From the NCBI GenBank assembly GCA_024500155.1, contig CM044873.1, positions 5,151,001 to 5,215,000 of the forward strand: 64,000 nt of DNA. Direction: 5' to 3'. The DNA is from Chenopodium formosanum. Its lineage: Eukaryota > Streptophyta > Magnoliopsida > Caryophyllales > Amaranthaceae. The notes below the pieces were generated by a model that was not told the DNA's origin, did not search any database, and worked only from the letters and a program-made list of their open reading frames with translations. Both the position numbers and the translations under genes were made by a program. This document shows positions 22,207-32,195 of this stretch, piece after piece; position 1 is the first letter of the stretch; each line of letters begins with the position of its first letter.

Positions 22207-24447
22207 TTAACATACATATACATAATTGATACAAATACAATGAGACACTTTCATTTCTAGCAAAACTTTTTGTCCTATATTTCCGAGCCTGACCTTTCCT
22301 TTTTTGGGCACCTTCACTCTGCCTCTTCCCCCATGAGTTTTCAGCCACCAAAGCAGTTTTTTCCTCTTCTTTTTAACCCCATGACGGCCACTTCCAAACC
22401 CCTTGAAACCATTCTTCACTTGTTTAGGTTTCTTAGAATGCTTCATGTGCTTCATTAGCCCACTTACACGTGCATGAACATGTTTTGGTTGTTTCCTCTT
22501 CACCAAAGTCTTGACCTCAGATTTTCTTGGCTTCTCTGACTTTAGTTTCAGACCATGATTGGCAATTTTTGGGTGATGAAACATCTCTCCAAGTCGTTTC
22601 CAAAATGATCTAGCATGACGTGCATCAGACTCATCCCTATAATGATGGTGGTGGTGATGGTGATGGTGGTGAAATATCATCCCTAACTTCCTTCCAAGTC
22701 TCCTCAATCTCCCTTTCCTTTTTCCTCCTTCCTTTTGTGGGTCCCACTTATGTAACCGTTCTGAACTCATTTGGCACGAGGATTTTGCATCAGAGTAGTC
22801 ATCTCTACTGTTAGAATAGGAAGAAGTATCATCGTATCCTGAAGTGGTACTATCAGTATATTCAGGCTGTTTCATCCTTGTTGAGTGGCCTACTTTCTCA
22901 TGCAGTGGCTCACTTTCATCACTATCATAACTATCACTCCCTGATAATTCATAACTCCCACTCAAAGAAGACGGCGAGCCACTTTGTTGAGTTGTTGAGC
23001 CAGAAGAAGTGCATGAATTCAAACTCGTTTCCTCTGAGATTTGATCATGAGGTACAACCTTGCTGTGCAAAGACCCCTTACTTTTCCTGATTAGACTATT
23101 TCTGTTAAAAGAATCCCTAGACCTAATCATCTTCGATGATTGGCCCATTTCTTGTACAATTCTTCCACTTGTATGACTCGGACTCCATTTCTGATGAGGA
23201 CGCGCATTACTTGTTCTGTCATGTCTCATGGAACTTGTAGACCCCGCAGATGAAACTTGTGTGCAGGGCCTCAATGTCACTTCTCTTTCAATAGCCTCTC
23301 CACGATAGGACTGATGTGGCATGAGCCTCAAACCTTGTACATGTTTTGAGGTATGACTTGAAAAAGATTCATTCCTACTCAATTTACCTTTTAGTGACTC
23401 GGGTCTACCAAAGTCAGCCTTAAACATAGACCCAGGAACCTGGCTGATTGACTGAGCATTTGAGTTCTTCACCAACTCTACTCCATTCATTCTATCATCA
23501 CTTTGAGCTGATACCCAACCTGACGGTTTATCAACCAATCTATGCGTCACATTCGAGCATTTGATCTCACCTCTCATAGGATCAAAATTTCCGTTCTGAT
23601 AAAGCATCTGTTGTCGCATACCATCACCATGACCTACAGAATCAATATTCCTGCTCCATTTGACCTGAGAAAGAGCTGGAGAGTTGCCTTTTCTAAGAAT
23701 TGGACTCCCTTGGTTAAAAAGCATATTTTCACCAAATACAGCCGAATTGTCAGTGAGGCGTAGCTCATTTGTTGCTACCAAGTCTCTTTCCTTGCCTAAA
23801 GGATTTGCTGAACTTGAGATATTGGGCATACCCAGATTATCAACACTCGTTTGGTCCGATGACTGGTCAGTTTTAACAAGCTTTTGAAGTGATGGAATAA
23901 GGGACTCAATTCTGCTTATTGCATCCTCAATTGCCTTGGAAAAATCCACATACGAATCCACTTCTTCCTTATCACTTCCCGCATTATTTCCATCTACAGC
24001 AAACAAACCGGCATTGTTCAAGTTCATTCCAATTCCAAAAGGTGATGTTTTCCTTGGAAATTCATGATGATTCTTAACAAAAAAAGAAGGCTGTTTTGTT
24101 TCAGAGCCTTGAACAAACTTATTCACCTCATGACTTTGAAATGTAAAGTTTTGTGGCCAATTAACAAAAGGGACATCTCGCTTTATTGATGAATTCTCAT
24201 CACTGAGGCCTAGACAAATCTGGTTAGTAGCAACCGGCTGCTGAAAACTGGGCTGTGATTCACAAAATCGACGGCGTTTCCTACTGATTTGTGGCTCACC
24301 ATGGAAATTGCTTGGTTTTGATGGAGTGGAAAAATTTATTTGGGAACTTAACCTTGTAGTTAACTCCTTGTCCCGCAGTAACCTTGGGCTATGCTGTAAT
24401 GTTTGTTTGGAGGGCAGAACACCAACTGTACTGGATTCGGAAACCAT
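22207..24447 (-). CDS. Plant His-rich, basic-tailed protein of unknown function
   Basis: A 746-residue frame with ATG at 24447-24445. A splice acceptor three bases before the ATG (AG at 24452-24451, after a T-rich tract) shows that the leader is spliced. The N-terminal two thirds are polar and low in structure, with a helix near residues 170-190 (FSKAIEDAISRIESLIPSLQ). A Ser/Asp/Glu-rich stretch follows, then KRKGRLRRLGRKLGMIF and a run of ten histidines. The tail is very basic (KKKRKKLLWWLKTHGGRGR). This looks like a plant-specific family; KOKOPELLI-like is a weak guess from memory. The basic tail would suit nuclear or nucleic-acid association, which is inference. The last 15 or so residues are unusual, so the true 3' end could be spliced. 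A Tat retrotransposon appears to sit in its 5' leader. Confidence 0.75.
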   Translation of the reverse strand: MVSESSTVGVLPSKQTLQHSPRLLRDKELTTRLSSQINFSTPSKPSNFHGEPQISRKRRRFCESQPSFQQPVATNQICLGLSDENSSIKRDVPFVNWPQNFTFQSHEVNKFVQGSETKQPSFFVKNHHEFPRKTSPFGIGMNLNNAGLFAVDGNNAGSDKEEVDSYVDFSKAIEDAISRIESLIPSLQKLVKTDQSSDQTSVDNLGMPNISSSANPLGKERDLVATNELRLTDNSAVFGENMLFNQGSPILRKGNSPALSQVKWSRNIDSVGHGDGMRQQMLYQNGNFDPMRGEIKCSNVTHRLVDKPSGWVSAQSDDRMNGVELVKNSNAQSISQVPGSMFKADFGRPESLKGKLSRNESFSSHTSKHVQGLRLMPHQSYRGEAIEREVTLRPCTQVSSAGSTSSMRHDRTSNARPHQKWSPSHTSGRIVQEMGQSSKMIRSRDSFNRNSLIRKSKGSLHSKVVPHDQISEETSLNSCTSSGSTTQQSGSPSSLSGSYELSGSDSYDSDESEPLHEKVGHSTRMKQPEYTDSTTSGYDDTSSYSNSRDDYSDAKSSCQMSSERLHKWDPQKEGGKRKGRLRRLGRKLGMIFHHHHHHHHHHYRDESDARHARSFWKRLGEMFHHPKIANHGLKLKSEKPRKSEVKTLVKRKQPKHVHARVSGLMKHMKHSKKPKQVKNGFKGFGSGRHGVKKKRKKLLWWLKTHGGRGRVKVPKKGKVRLGNIGQKVLLEMKVSHCICINYVYVC

Positions 24448-24768
24448 CCTCTATAAATTTCCAAAAGATAAAAAACAGAAACGAATAGATTCAGATTCAA
24501 AGTCTGTCTGGTAAAATTATGCAGATTATTAATAGATTATATATAAAGAACACCAAGCTAATTCTAGCTAGTAACTTCAGTTTATTATATGGTGGGCAGG
24601 ACTAATAAGAGGTGCAGATACTGTGGCCTTATCCAGTAGTAAAAATCTGCAACTTCAGTTTATTGATGAATGATGATCAGTTGTACTCTCATTGTTGTTC
24701 TGCTTAGTACTCTGGTCGGTTTTCTGCATACCCTCTTCATTTCTATATAATTTTTGTGCGTGGAATTT

Positions 24769-24906
24769 GTTATATACACCCGGGAGTACCGTACACCCAA
24801 TTAACCCAAGGTTAGTTTTTGCACTTCATTTGATGATTGAATGAAAACAATCATCAAAATGTTAACAAATACTCATGGGTGTACGATACACCCGGGTGTA
24901 TATAAC
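24769..24906. mobile_element. 138-bp MITE with 31-bp inverted ends
   Basis: The left arm, 24769-24799, begins GTTATATACACCCGGGAGTA. The right arm, 24876-24906, is its inverse and matches at about 28 of 31 positions. The middle is about 76 bp and noncoding. It lies in the presumed leader intron of the His-rich gene. I could not identify a clear target duplication, so the superfamily is open. Confidence 0.7.
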
Positions 24907-25248
24907 TGAAGGTGCTTTGTGCGTGTGTACACAAGAATTTTATCCAACATTGAATTGCATAGCCTTTATAATATTCGCCCTTACAATCTTTTTATACAAC
25001 GCAGATCAATTCACGCACCAGTTTGGAAGGGGAAATGATGCAGAACACTCTACTTATAATCAAAACTTGTGAATTTTCATCTTATAATCAAAATTTATGA
25101 ATTTGCATGTAATTTCTCTAAATACTTAAATCAGAATTCAATCACAAAAAAAAAAAACAAAAAAAAAACTTGCTTTTGATAGATTTTTGAAAATTAATAA
25201 ATGAATAAATAAATAGAATCAAAACAACCATCATAAATCAGAGATTAC

Positions 25249-25337
25249 CTGAAATTGGAAGCACGATTACGATTATACCCAAGATCACGATCAAGACAAC
25301 CAATGAATTTCTGATGAAATTGCGCAAGATATCAACC
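25249..25337 (-). other. Probable noncoding first exon of the His-rich gene (near half)
   Basis: On the minus strand this segment ends with a strong donor, TTTCAG/GTAATC (GT at 25248-25247). It is the natural partner of the acceptor just before the ATG at 24447. Its other half continues at 37013 and beyond, on the far side of the Tat element. The two halves share the CAACC duplication (25333-25337, 37008-37012). There is no conserved protein in it, so it is taken as leader sequence. Confidence 0.45.
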
Positions 25338-25777
25338 TGTATGGGACGATATCTGAGCATGACCGATATCCTGTGAAAACATGTGACCAGGTTCCAATAA
25401 TTATAAGAGGATGCTGATATGTTCCAGAAAGAAGACATGTCGGCTTGCCGGAATTCAACACGTGGCAACAGAAGCTCGACACTTGGCGCAAAAGGCTCTG
25501 CATGGATGAGAGCCACCGTCAAGGTAAACTATTATAAATAGTAGGTAAGACCTCATTAATGGGGGCATTAATAACACTCTCTTACTCTCTCTCTACTTTC
25601 TCTCTCTTACTTACCTTCTTCTCTTAAACACTTTCTGACTTTATCATCGGAGTGGTTATCCCCGGATCACCCCGGGGTTAGCTAACTTCTTCTCATTGTG
25701 TAGGTTCTCAGCTTGCCGATAGGAGTATCAGGATCTCAGGTCCGAATTCTTGGGGAAGTCAAAATCAGACTGAAACA
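25338..25777 (+). repeat. 5' LTR of the Tat element
   Basis: 440 bp, TGTATGGGACG to GACTGAAACA. It has a TATA box at 25533-25540 and a CT-rich stretch after it. It differs from the 3' LTR by CCACCG-TC versus CCACCTGTC and AAAATC versus AAGATC. Confidence 0.95.
25533..25540 (+). promoter_or_regulatory. TATA box of the Tat 5' LTR
   Basis: TATAAATA lies 195 bases into the LTR and is followed by a CTCTCT-rich leader. It is repeated in the 3' LTR at 36763-36770. Confidence 0.6.
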
Positions 25778-25778
25778 A

Positions 25779-25797
25779 TTTGGCGCTAGAAGGAGGG
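25779..25797 (+). other. Primer binding site of the Tat element
   Basis: TTTGGCGCTAGAAGGAGGG directly follows the LTR. The TTGGCGC start is common among plant Ty3/gypsy elements. I did not assign the primer tRNA. Confidence 0.6.
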
Positions 25798-25861
25798 GAC
25801 AGTTGATCACTTCTATCGCCTGAGAACCTCACACAAAAACATTCATATAACAACGATAACC

Positions 25862-28800
25862 ATGGCCGGAAACAATGGAATACCAGTAGAACAACCCCAA
25901 GTGGAAATAGTAGATGAAACCCATACCCTAGAGGGTAATCAATTTCATGTGCCGGTAACTCCCCCTGCAGGAGGAGGGGAGGCAGAGGATCCTATGGCGG
26001 CATTCACTCCAGATGAGTTGGAAACAGCCGCAAGGGTGATGAGTGCAATGAGTAGGAAGAGAAAGGAGGCTGAGGCGGCACGGGCTGAAAGAGAAGCTGC
26101 CCAGGCCGATAGAGGAACATCGCACCGTCACCAGGAGGAACAACACAATCAGTTAGAGAACTCGTCGAGGAGACCCCGACATGAGTCGCCGGTAAGATCG
26201 CATACAACATCACGACGGGTTGAACAATCCTCAAGTCACATTGTGAGTACCGGAACTCAGCAGCAGAGAAGTTCGCAAGTAGAGGGTCAAGCAGTGCGCA
26301 CACTGGTGCAGTTAAGGGCATCCCCATTTGCCCAGCACATCTTGGATCAGCCAATGGAAAAGGTGAAAATGCCAACTTGTAGGTATGATGGAAGAGGGGA
26401 TCCGGCAAGATTCATAACGTCCTATGAGGGACACATGATGCTATACACTAACTCGGATGCAGTCTGGTGTAAAGTCTTTCCGACAACTCTGATTGGGGCT
26501 GCAGCCGATTGGTTTAACAACCTTGAAGTTGGGTCAGTAGATAGCTTTGAAAGATTGACTGAGATGTTTGTAGGACAGTATGTCAGTAACAGTGTGAGGC
26601 AGAGAACCTCTGGAGAATTGATGGCTGTGGAGCAGAAACCGGATGAATCTTTGAGGGATTATATCAGGCGATTTAACAATGAGGCAAACACCATTCCGAA
26701 ATTGCAACAGGAAATAGCTGTGATGGCTTTAATGAATGGATTGATTGATTCGGATTTTAAGAGATATCTTACAAGGAAGAACCTGCCGACATTGGCAGCG
26801 GCATTCAGCAAAGCTCATGATTATATAAAGAGTGAGGAATTAATGAAGACAAGTAGCAGACATGTGGCTTCCGGAAAGGGGCAAAGTCAGTATGAAGGGA
26901 CCTCGTCTGGAGGAAGCAGGCCGAGAGCTCCTGCCCCAGGAAGGGGAGGAGGAAGTCGGCAAGATTCCAAACCGACAAGGCTGCCAATGAGATATAGCAC
27001 CTACACTCCCTTGAATACACCAAGGGCGGCAATCTACTCAGTAAACCAGAACAGAGAAGATTGGTCGAGGCCGATTCCCATGAAAGCAAGGCCAAGGGAT
27101 GTGAAGAAGTATTGTATGTTCCATAGAGATGTGGGACATTATACGGAGGAGTGTACACAATTGAAGGACAACATTGAGGAGTTGATCAGAAAAGGGCACT
27201 TAACACAATACCGGTTGGATGCAAGCAGGAATCAGCAACCGGCACAAGCAGTTGAGAGGCAACAGATAGAAGCAAGGCCCGAAAGAACACAAGGAAGAAT
27301 AGTCCGACAAGGGGATGCAGGAATACCACCGTTATCTACAGGAAGGGTAGATGTGATAACGGGGGGACCGATTCATGGAGGGACGATTAGTGGGGCAAAA
27401 AAGCATTTGGCGGAGCACCGTCATCTGGTTTGTGCTTTGGATGTAGACAACCGTCCTCGGCCGGCGTCAATACCACAAGTTGTGTTTACAGAGGAAGATG
27501 CACGAGGTGTAGTATTCCCGCATGACGATCCGTTAGTCCTGATAACCAAGATAAATGGGGCTGACATCAAAAGAGTATTGGTAGATGGGGGAAGTTCAGC
27601 AAATGTGTTGTTTGTGCAAGCTTTTAATGAGATGAATATAGGAAGGCAATATTTAAAGCCGGTATCATATCCAGTGATCGGGTTTAATGGGTCGACTGTA
27701 AGGCCAGAAGGGAGCATTGTGTTGCCCGTAAGGATGGGTGATGGACCACAGGCAAGAGATGTGATGGCAGAGTTTCTGGTAGTGGATGTCAAGTCGGCTT
27801 ACAACGCAATTATCGGCAGACCGATAATTCACGACATGCAGGCCGTTGTGTCAACTTACCATCTAGCAATAGCCTATGTGTCGAATTTAGGTGCTGTGGA
27901 GAAGGTGTATGGGGGTCAGGTTATGTCAAAAGCCTGTTATGTTACAGCTTTGAAGAACCCGGTTGGTAGTGTTACGGTACCATGTAACCCAATAAGGGAA
28001 GGTGAGCCGACAGTTCAGGATTTAACCATGAAAAACTTTGATGCAAGACCTGAGGAAACACCAAGGCCGTTACCGGGGGGAGAAACCGTCCAAGTTGAAC
28101 TGCAACCAGGTGACCCGAGTAGGACAGTGAAGGTTGGGGCTGATATGGATGTGGACACTAGGTGTAACCTGATAAGCTTGCTGCGTGAAAATGCCGACGT
28201 CTTTGCGTTCTCGGCCAGTGAGATGCCGGGAATACATCCAGAAGTAATGGAGCATAAGTTGAATGTTGACAAAAAGTTCAGGCCGATAAGGCAAAAGAAG
28301 CGCAATTTCTCAACTGAGAAAATAGAAGCAATACAGGCTGAAGTAAATAAGCTCTTAGCAGCAGGGTTCATTGAGCCTTGCACATATCCAGAGTGGCTGG
28401 CGAATGTAGTAATGGTGAGAAAGCCGACAGGGAAGTGGCGAATGTGTGTGGATTTTACTGATCTAAATAAGGCTTGCCCTAAGGATTGCTACCCATTACC
28501 CCGGATAGACAGGCTGGTAGACTCAACTTCTGGTCATGCTATGCTCAGTTTTCTGGATGCGTTTTCAGGATATCATCAAGTCAGCATGCATAAGGCTGAC
28601 AGGAATAAAACGGCTTTTATAACAGATGTTGGTGTATATTGTTATAAGGTAATGCCGTTTGGGTTGAAAAATGCAGGGGCAACCTACCAGAAGTTGGTAG
28701 ATAAGATTTTTGAGAAGCAGAAGGGACGGAATGTTGAGGTGTATGTGGATGATACGATAGTAAAGAGTAAAGAAAAAGGAGAGCATATAGCAGATCTGAG

Positions 28801-30748
28801 AGAAACATTTGAGACTTTGAGGAAATATCAAATGAAGTTGAATCCGGAGAAGTGTGTCTTTGGGGTAAGATCAGGGAAGTTTCTAGGCTTCATGGTCAGT
28901 GAACGGGGAATAGATGCGAATCCAGATAAGGTGAATGCGGTGCTTCAAATGAAACAGCCAAAAACCATTCGTGATATACAGAGATTAACTGGCAGGATGG
29001 CAGGGTTAACCAGATTTATCAGCAAATCAGCTGATAAAGCGCTTCCGTTCTTTATGGTACTAAGAAAGAATAAGGCATTTGAGTGGGGAAAAGAACAAAG
29101 TGATGCCTTAGAAGTAGTAAGGAATCATCTTAGATCTCTTCCCACAATTGTCAGGCCCGAGAAGGGAGAAGTGTTGCAGTTATACATCTCGGCATCGCCA
29201 AAAACGATAGCAGCCGTTTTATTAGTGGAAAGGAAGAAACAACAACAGCCGATTTACTTTGTCAGTCATGTTTTGAATGCGGCAGAGCGCAGATATCCAG
29301 AGATAGAGAAAATGGCGTTAGCAGTAATAGTGGCAGCCAGGAAGTTGAGGCCTTACTTTGATGCACACCCGATAGAGGTGCTCACCAATCATCCCTTAGA
29401 GAAATCATTGCGCAAAATGGATACATCTGGTAGATTACTGGCATGGGCAGTTGAGTTGTCGGAGTATGAAATAAGTTACAAGCCCAGAACATCAATTAAG
29501 GCTCAAGCGTTATCAGATTTTATTGTTGAAACCACATACACAGATGAAGAAGAGGAGTTGGGAACATGGCAGGTATCAGTTGATGGATCAGCCACAGCAA
29601 CGGGGGCAGGGGCTGGAATTGTGATAACGGCTCCAGATGGGAAAATGTTTGAATACGCCATGAAGTTTAAGTTCAAGGCAACAAATAATGAGGCCGAGTA
29701 TGAAGCTGCGGTAGCCGGAATGCAGTTGTCAATAGCAACAGAAGCAAAACGGCTAGTTCTGACAACTGATTCCCAGCTGGTATCAAGTCAATTCAGTGGG
29801 GAATATGAAACCCGAGAACCAGCAATGGTGAAATATTTGGAGAGGATGAAGCAATTAGCAGCTCAGTTACAGTACTTTGAGATCAAACTAGTTCCGAGAT
29901 TGAAAAACGCTCAGGTAGATGCGCTAGCAAGGTTAGCAAGTTCAAGTTTTAACGACTTGGAAAGGACAGTCATGGTGGAGGTTTTAAAGCGGAGAAGTAT
30001 AGATGAGATGTCGGCGGACGTATTATGTGTTGATGTTGGGAATCAATGGTACGATAAAATATTGGCATACATCGTTCATGGTGTAGGGCCGACAGATAAA
30101 GGAGAGCTGAAAAGACTGCGAAAGGATAGTGTATGGTTCGTTATGTACCAAGGCCAGTTATACAAAAGGGGGTTTTCATTGCCATTGCAAAGATGTATAA
30201 CGGATTTTGAATCAGCAAGGTTAATAGAAGAATTGCATGAGGGAAGCTGTGGTAACCATCTCGGAGCAAGAGCCTTGTCTAGGGAAGCAATGAGAAGGGG
30301 ATACTACTGGCCGACATTGAATGCAGATGCAACGGCTTATGTTAAAAAATGCGAGAAGTGTCAAAAGTTTGCCCCAGTTATCAACTTGCCTCCAAATGAC
30401 CTAACTCCGATGCTAAATCCAATCCCTTTTGCGCAATGGGGGATGGATATAGTAGGCCCGTTCCCATCGGCCACGGGTGGAAGAAAATTTCTGATAGTGG
30501 GAGTTGATTACTTCACAAAGTGGATAGAAGCAGAACCAGTAACGAAGATAACGGCATCGGAAGTAAAAAAGTTTATATGGAAAAACATCTTCACAAGGTT
30601 TGGGTTGCCAATGGCGATGGTTTTTGATCATGGGACCCAATTTGACTATAAGCCAGTCAAAGATCTCTTAATGATATACAAGGTGAAATTTGCTTATGCA
30701 GCAGTATGCCATCCACAGTCTAACGGCCAGGCAGAGGCAGCAAATTAG
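25862..30748 (+). CDS. Tat retrotransposon gag-pol polyprotein (main frame)
   Basis: 1628 codons from ATG 25862. Gag has the retrotransposon gag domain around residues 200-300 and a zinc-knuckle-like motif, CMFHRDVGHYTEEC, near 418. The aspartic protease has VDGGSSAN near 574 and AIIGRP further on. Reverse transcriptase has YVDD near 961. RNase H follows (FVSHVLNAAERRYPEIEKMA), then a second, archaeal-type RNase H from about 1236 (VSVDGSATATGAGAG, then NNEAEYEA). Integrase has its zinc site (H-x6-H near 1459, C-x2-C near 1497) and acidic residues near 1528, 1589 and 1625. Gag and pol share one frame, so a separate gag product would need proteolysis. The frame ends at TAG 30746-30748, where pol homology continues; this is a nonsense change, not the natural end. 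Confidence 0.93.
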   Translation: MAGNNGIPVEQPQVEIVDETHTLEGNQFHVPVTPPAGGGEAEDPMAAFTPDELETAARVMSAMSRKRKEAEAARAEREAAQADRGTSHRHQEEQHNQLENSSRRPRHESPVRSHTTSRRVEQSSSHIVSTGTQQQRSSQVEGQAVRTLVQLRASPFAQHILDQPMEKVKMPTCRYDGRGDPARFITSYEGHMMLYTNSDAVWCKVFPTTLIGAAADWFNNLEVGSVDSFERLTEMFVGQYVSNSVRQRTSGELMAVEQKPDESLRDYIRRFNNEANTIPKLQQEIAVMALMNGLIDSDFKRYLTRKNLPTLAAAFSKAHDYIKSEELMKTSSRHVASGKGQSQYEGTSSGGSRPRAPAPGRGGGSRQDSKPTRLPMRYSTYTPLNTPRAAIYSVNQNREDWSRPIPMKARPRDVKKYCMFHRDVGHYTEECTQLKDNIEELIRKGHLTQYRLDASRNQQPAQAVERQQIEARPERTQGRIVRQGDAGIPPLSTGRVDVITGGPIHGGTISGAKKHLAEHRHLVCALDVDNRPRPASIPQVVFTEEDARGVVFPHDDPLVLITKINGADIKRVLVDGGSSANVLFVQAFNEMNIGRQYLKPVSYPVIGFNGSTVRPEGSIVLPVRMGDGPQARDVMAEFLVVDVKSAYNAIIGRPIIHDMQAVVSTYHLAIAYVSNLGAVEKVYGGQVMSKACYVTALKNPVGSVTVPCNPIREGEPTVQDLTMKNFDARPEETPRPLPGGETVQVELQPGDPSRTVKVGADMDVDTRCNLISLLRENADVFAFSASEMPGIHPEVMEHKLNVDKKFRPIRQKKRNFSTEKIEAIQAEVNKLLAAGFIEPCTYPEWLANVVMVRKPTGKWRMCVDFTDLNKACPKDCYPLPRIDRLVDSTSGHAMLSFLDAFSGYHQVSMHKADRNKTAFITDVGVYCYKVMPFGLKNAGATYQKLVDKIFEKQKGRNVEVYVDDTIVKSKEKGEHIADLRETFETLRKYQMKLNPEKCVFGVRSGKFLGFMVSERGIDANPDKVNAVLQMKQPKTIRDIQRLTGRMAGLTRFISKSADKALPFFMVLRKNKAFEWGKEQSDALEVVRNHLRSLPTIVRPEKGEVLQLYISASPKTIAAVLLVERKKQQQPIYFVSHVLNAAERRYPEIEKMALAVIVAARKLRPYFDAHPIEVLTNHPLEKSLRKMDTSGRLLAWAVELSEYEISYKPRTSIKAQALSDFIVETTYTDEEEELGTWQVSVDGSATATGAGAGIVITAPDGKMFEYAMKFKFKATNNEAEYEAAVAGMQLSIATEAKRLVLTTDSQLVSSQFSGEYETREPAMVKYLERMKQLAAQLQYFEIKLVPRLKNAQVDALARLASSSFNDLERTVMVEVLKRRSIDEMSADVLCVDVGNQWYDKILAYIVHGVGPTDKGELKRLRKDSVWFVMYQGQLYKRGFSLPLQRCITDFESARLIEELHEGSCGNHLGARALSREAMRRGYYWPTLNADATAYVKKCEKCQKFAPVINLPPNDLTPMLNPIPFAQWGMDIVGPFPSATGGRKFLIVGVDYFTKWIEAEPVTKITASEVKKFIWKNIFTRFGLPMAMVFDHGTQFDYKPVKDLLMIYKVKFAYAAVCHPQSNGQAEAAN

Positions 30749-31282
30749 CAAATTGTGACAGCGATCAAGAAGAAGATTGAAGATGCAAAAGGTTTGTGGG
30801 CAGATTTGATACCGGAGATATTATGGGCAAACAGAACAACAGTAAGAGAAGCCACAGGTGAATCGCCTTATACTCTGGTTTTTGGAACAGAGGCAGTCAT
30901 ACCAGCAGAAGTCGAGTTGCCGACATTCCGGATTCAGCATTACTGTGAAGACCAAAATGATTTACTCCTACGACAACAGTTAGATTTTTTACCAGAACTG
31001 AGAGAAAAAGCAGCAGTTAAGTCAGCTGCCTTTAAAGAAAGAATGTTAAGAGCCTACAACAGAAGAGTATCCCATAGGCCGTTAAGTAAAGGAGATCTAG
31101 TACTACGAAGAACAGCAGCGACCGGTAAGGGAAATGAAGATGGGAAGCTGACTGCAAATTGGGAGGGGCCTTATCGGATTAGAGATGTCGTCCTCCAAGG
31201 GTCGTTTTACCTAGAAACTTTGGATGGGATACCTCTAAAAAATGTATGGAACTCAGCTGTATTGAAGAAATACTATGTGTAA
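30749..31282 (+). pseudogene. Integrase C-terminal part, cut off by the TAG
   Basis: The same frame continues directly after the TAG and runs to TAA 31280-31282. It encodes the end of the integrase core (LWADLIPEILWANRTT, ESPYTLVFGTEAVIPAEVEL) and the C-terminal domain ending LKNVWNSAVLKKYYV. An independent start is unlikely. Without it the integrase would lack its C-terminal domain. Confidence 0.85.
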
Positions 31283-32195
31283 TGAACAATTTTTATGTGA
31301 AGCTGATATCAAGAAAGACATCAGTGATGAATGAAGAGGCATTCAGACAATGTGCATTGAAATAGGCATCCTCCATTTAACAGAACATCGTTAAATGGGA
31401 CGGACAGCTCAAAACCGCTTCCATGAAGTTAACAGTTATACAACCTGATCAGTTGTATACATTAACTCATGAGGTTGCTGGTTCAAAATATAATACCGGC
31501 CAAATCAATTCGAGTATACGCCGATATGAGGCATAGCTCAGAATGTGATCGCCGAGAGGGTACCTAACTGGCTGAAACAACAAAGCAGTAGGTGACCAAT
31601 GTTGTAATCTGAACCACCAACGACCGGTTACGGCTCAGTATACATAGCTCTAACACGAACTATGTACACTGGGGGGAGCAAGGAGTGATCTGAGTCTTGT
31701 GATATCCATAGTACGCTAGTAATTTTTAATGCAATTCTTCAAGTCAGGTAAAGATCTGATATCTTCCAAAGCCGAGGTTTTGAAATCTGATATCTTCAAA
31801 AGCTGGCGTTTTTTAAGAGGTTTCCGATTGGAAGTTGTCGGATTTCAGATAAACTATTACTTTTATTTTTTGCAAATTGTCTGTTATATATGCTAAAATT
31901 GGCAAGGCAATATAATTATCATAACGTTGTAAGAAACAAGCAGATTAGAAAGTGATAAGGAGAGAACAACACAGTTACGATAAAGTGTAAAAATTTACAG
32001 ATAGTTAGCAGACAACGAAAATAAAAATAAGTTTGCATAACAGATAAAATTGACAATCGACAGGCATCACCACAAAAAAGGGGTATATGCCGATAAAACA
32101 GCATTGTCAAAAAAGACAATAAAAGAGAGTTATAGCTGGTAAGGCCCAATAATACATGACCCACAAGAAGATGTCGGTGATGATTGCCCGCCCCT
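31283..32195. other. Noncoding spacer between pol and the antisense gene
   Basis: About 0.9 kb lies between the two converging transcription units of the Tat element. No frame of note. It should hold the 3' end of the antisense transcript. Confidence 0.6.

Noticed and set aside
26004..28831. Minus-strand frames opposite gag-pol
   Set aside because: Shadows of the long plus-strand coding frame. They have no splice or domain evidence, unlike the antisense gene at 32196-35282.
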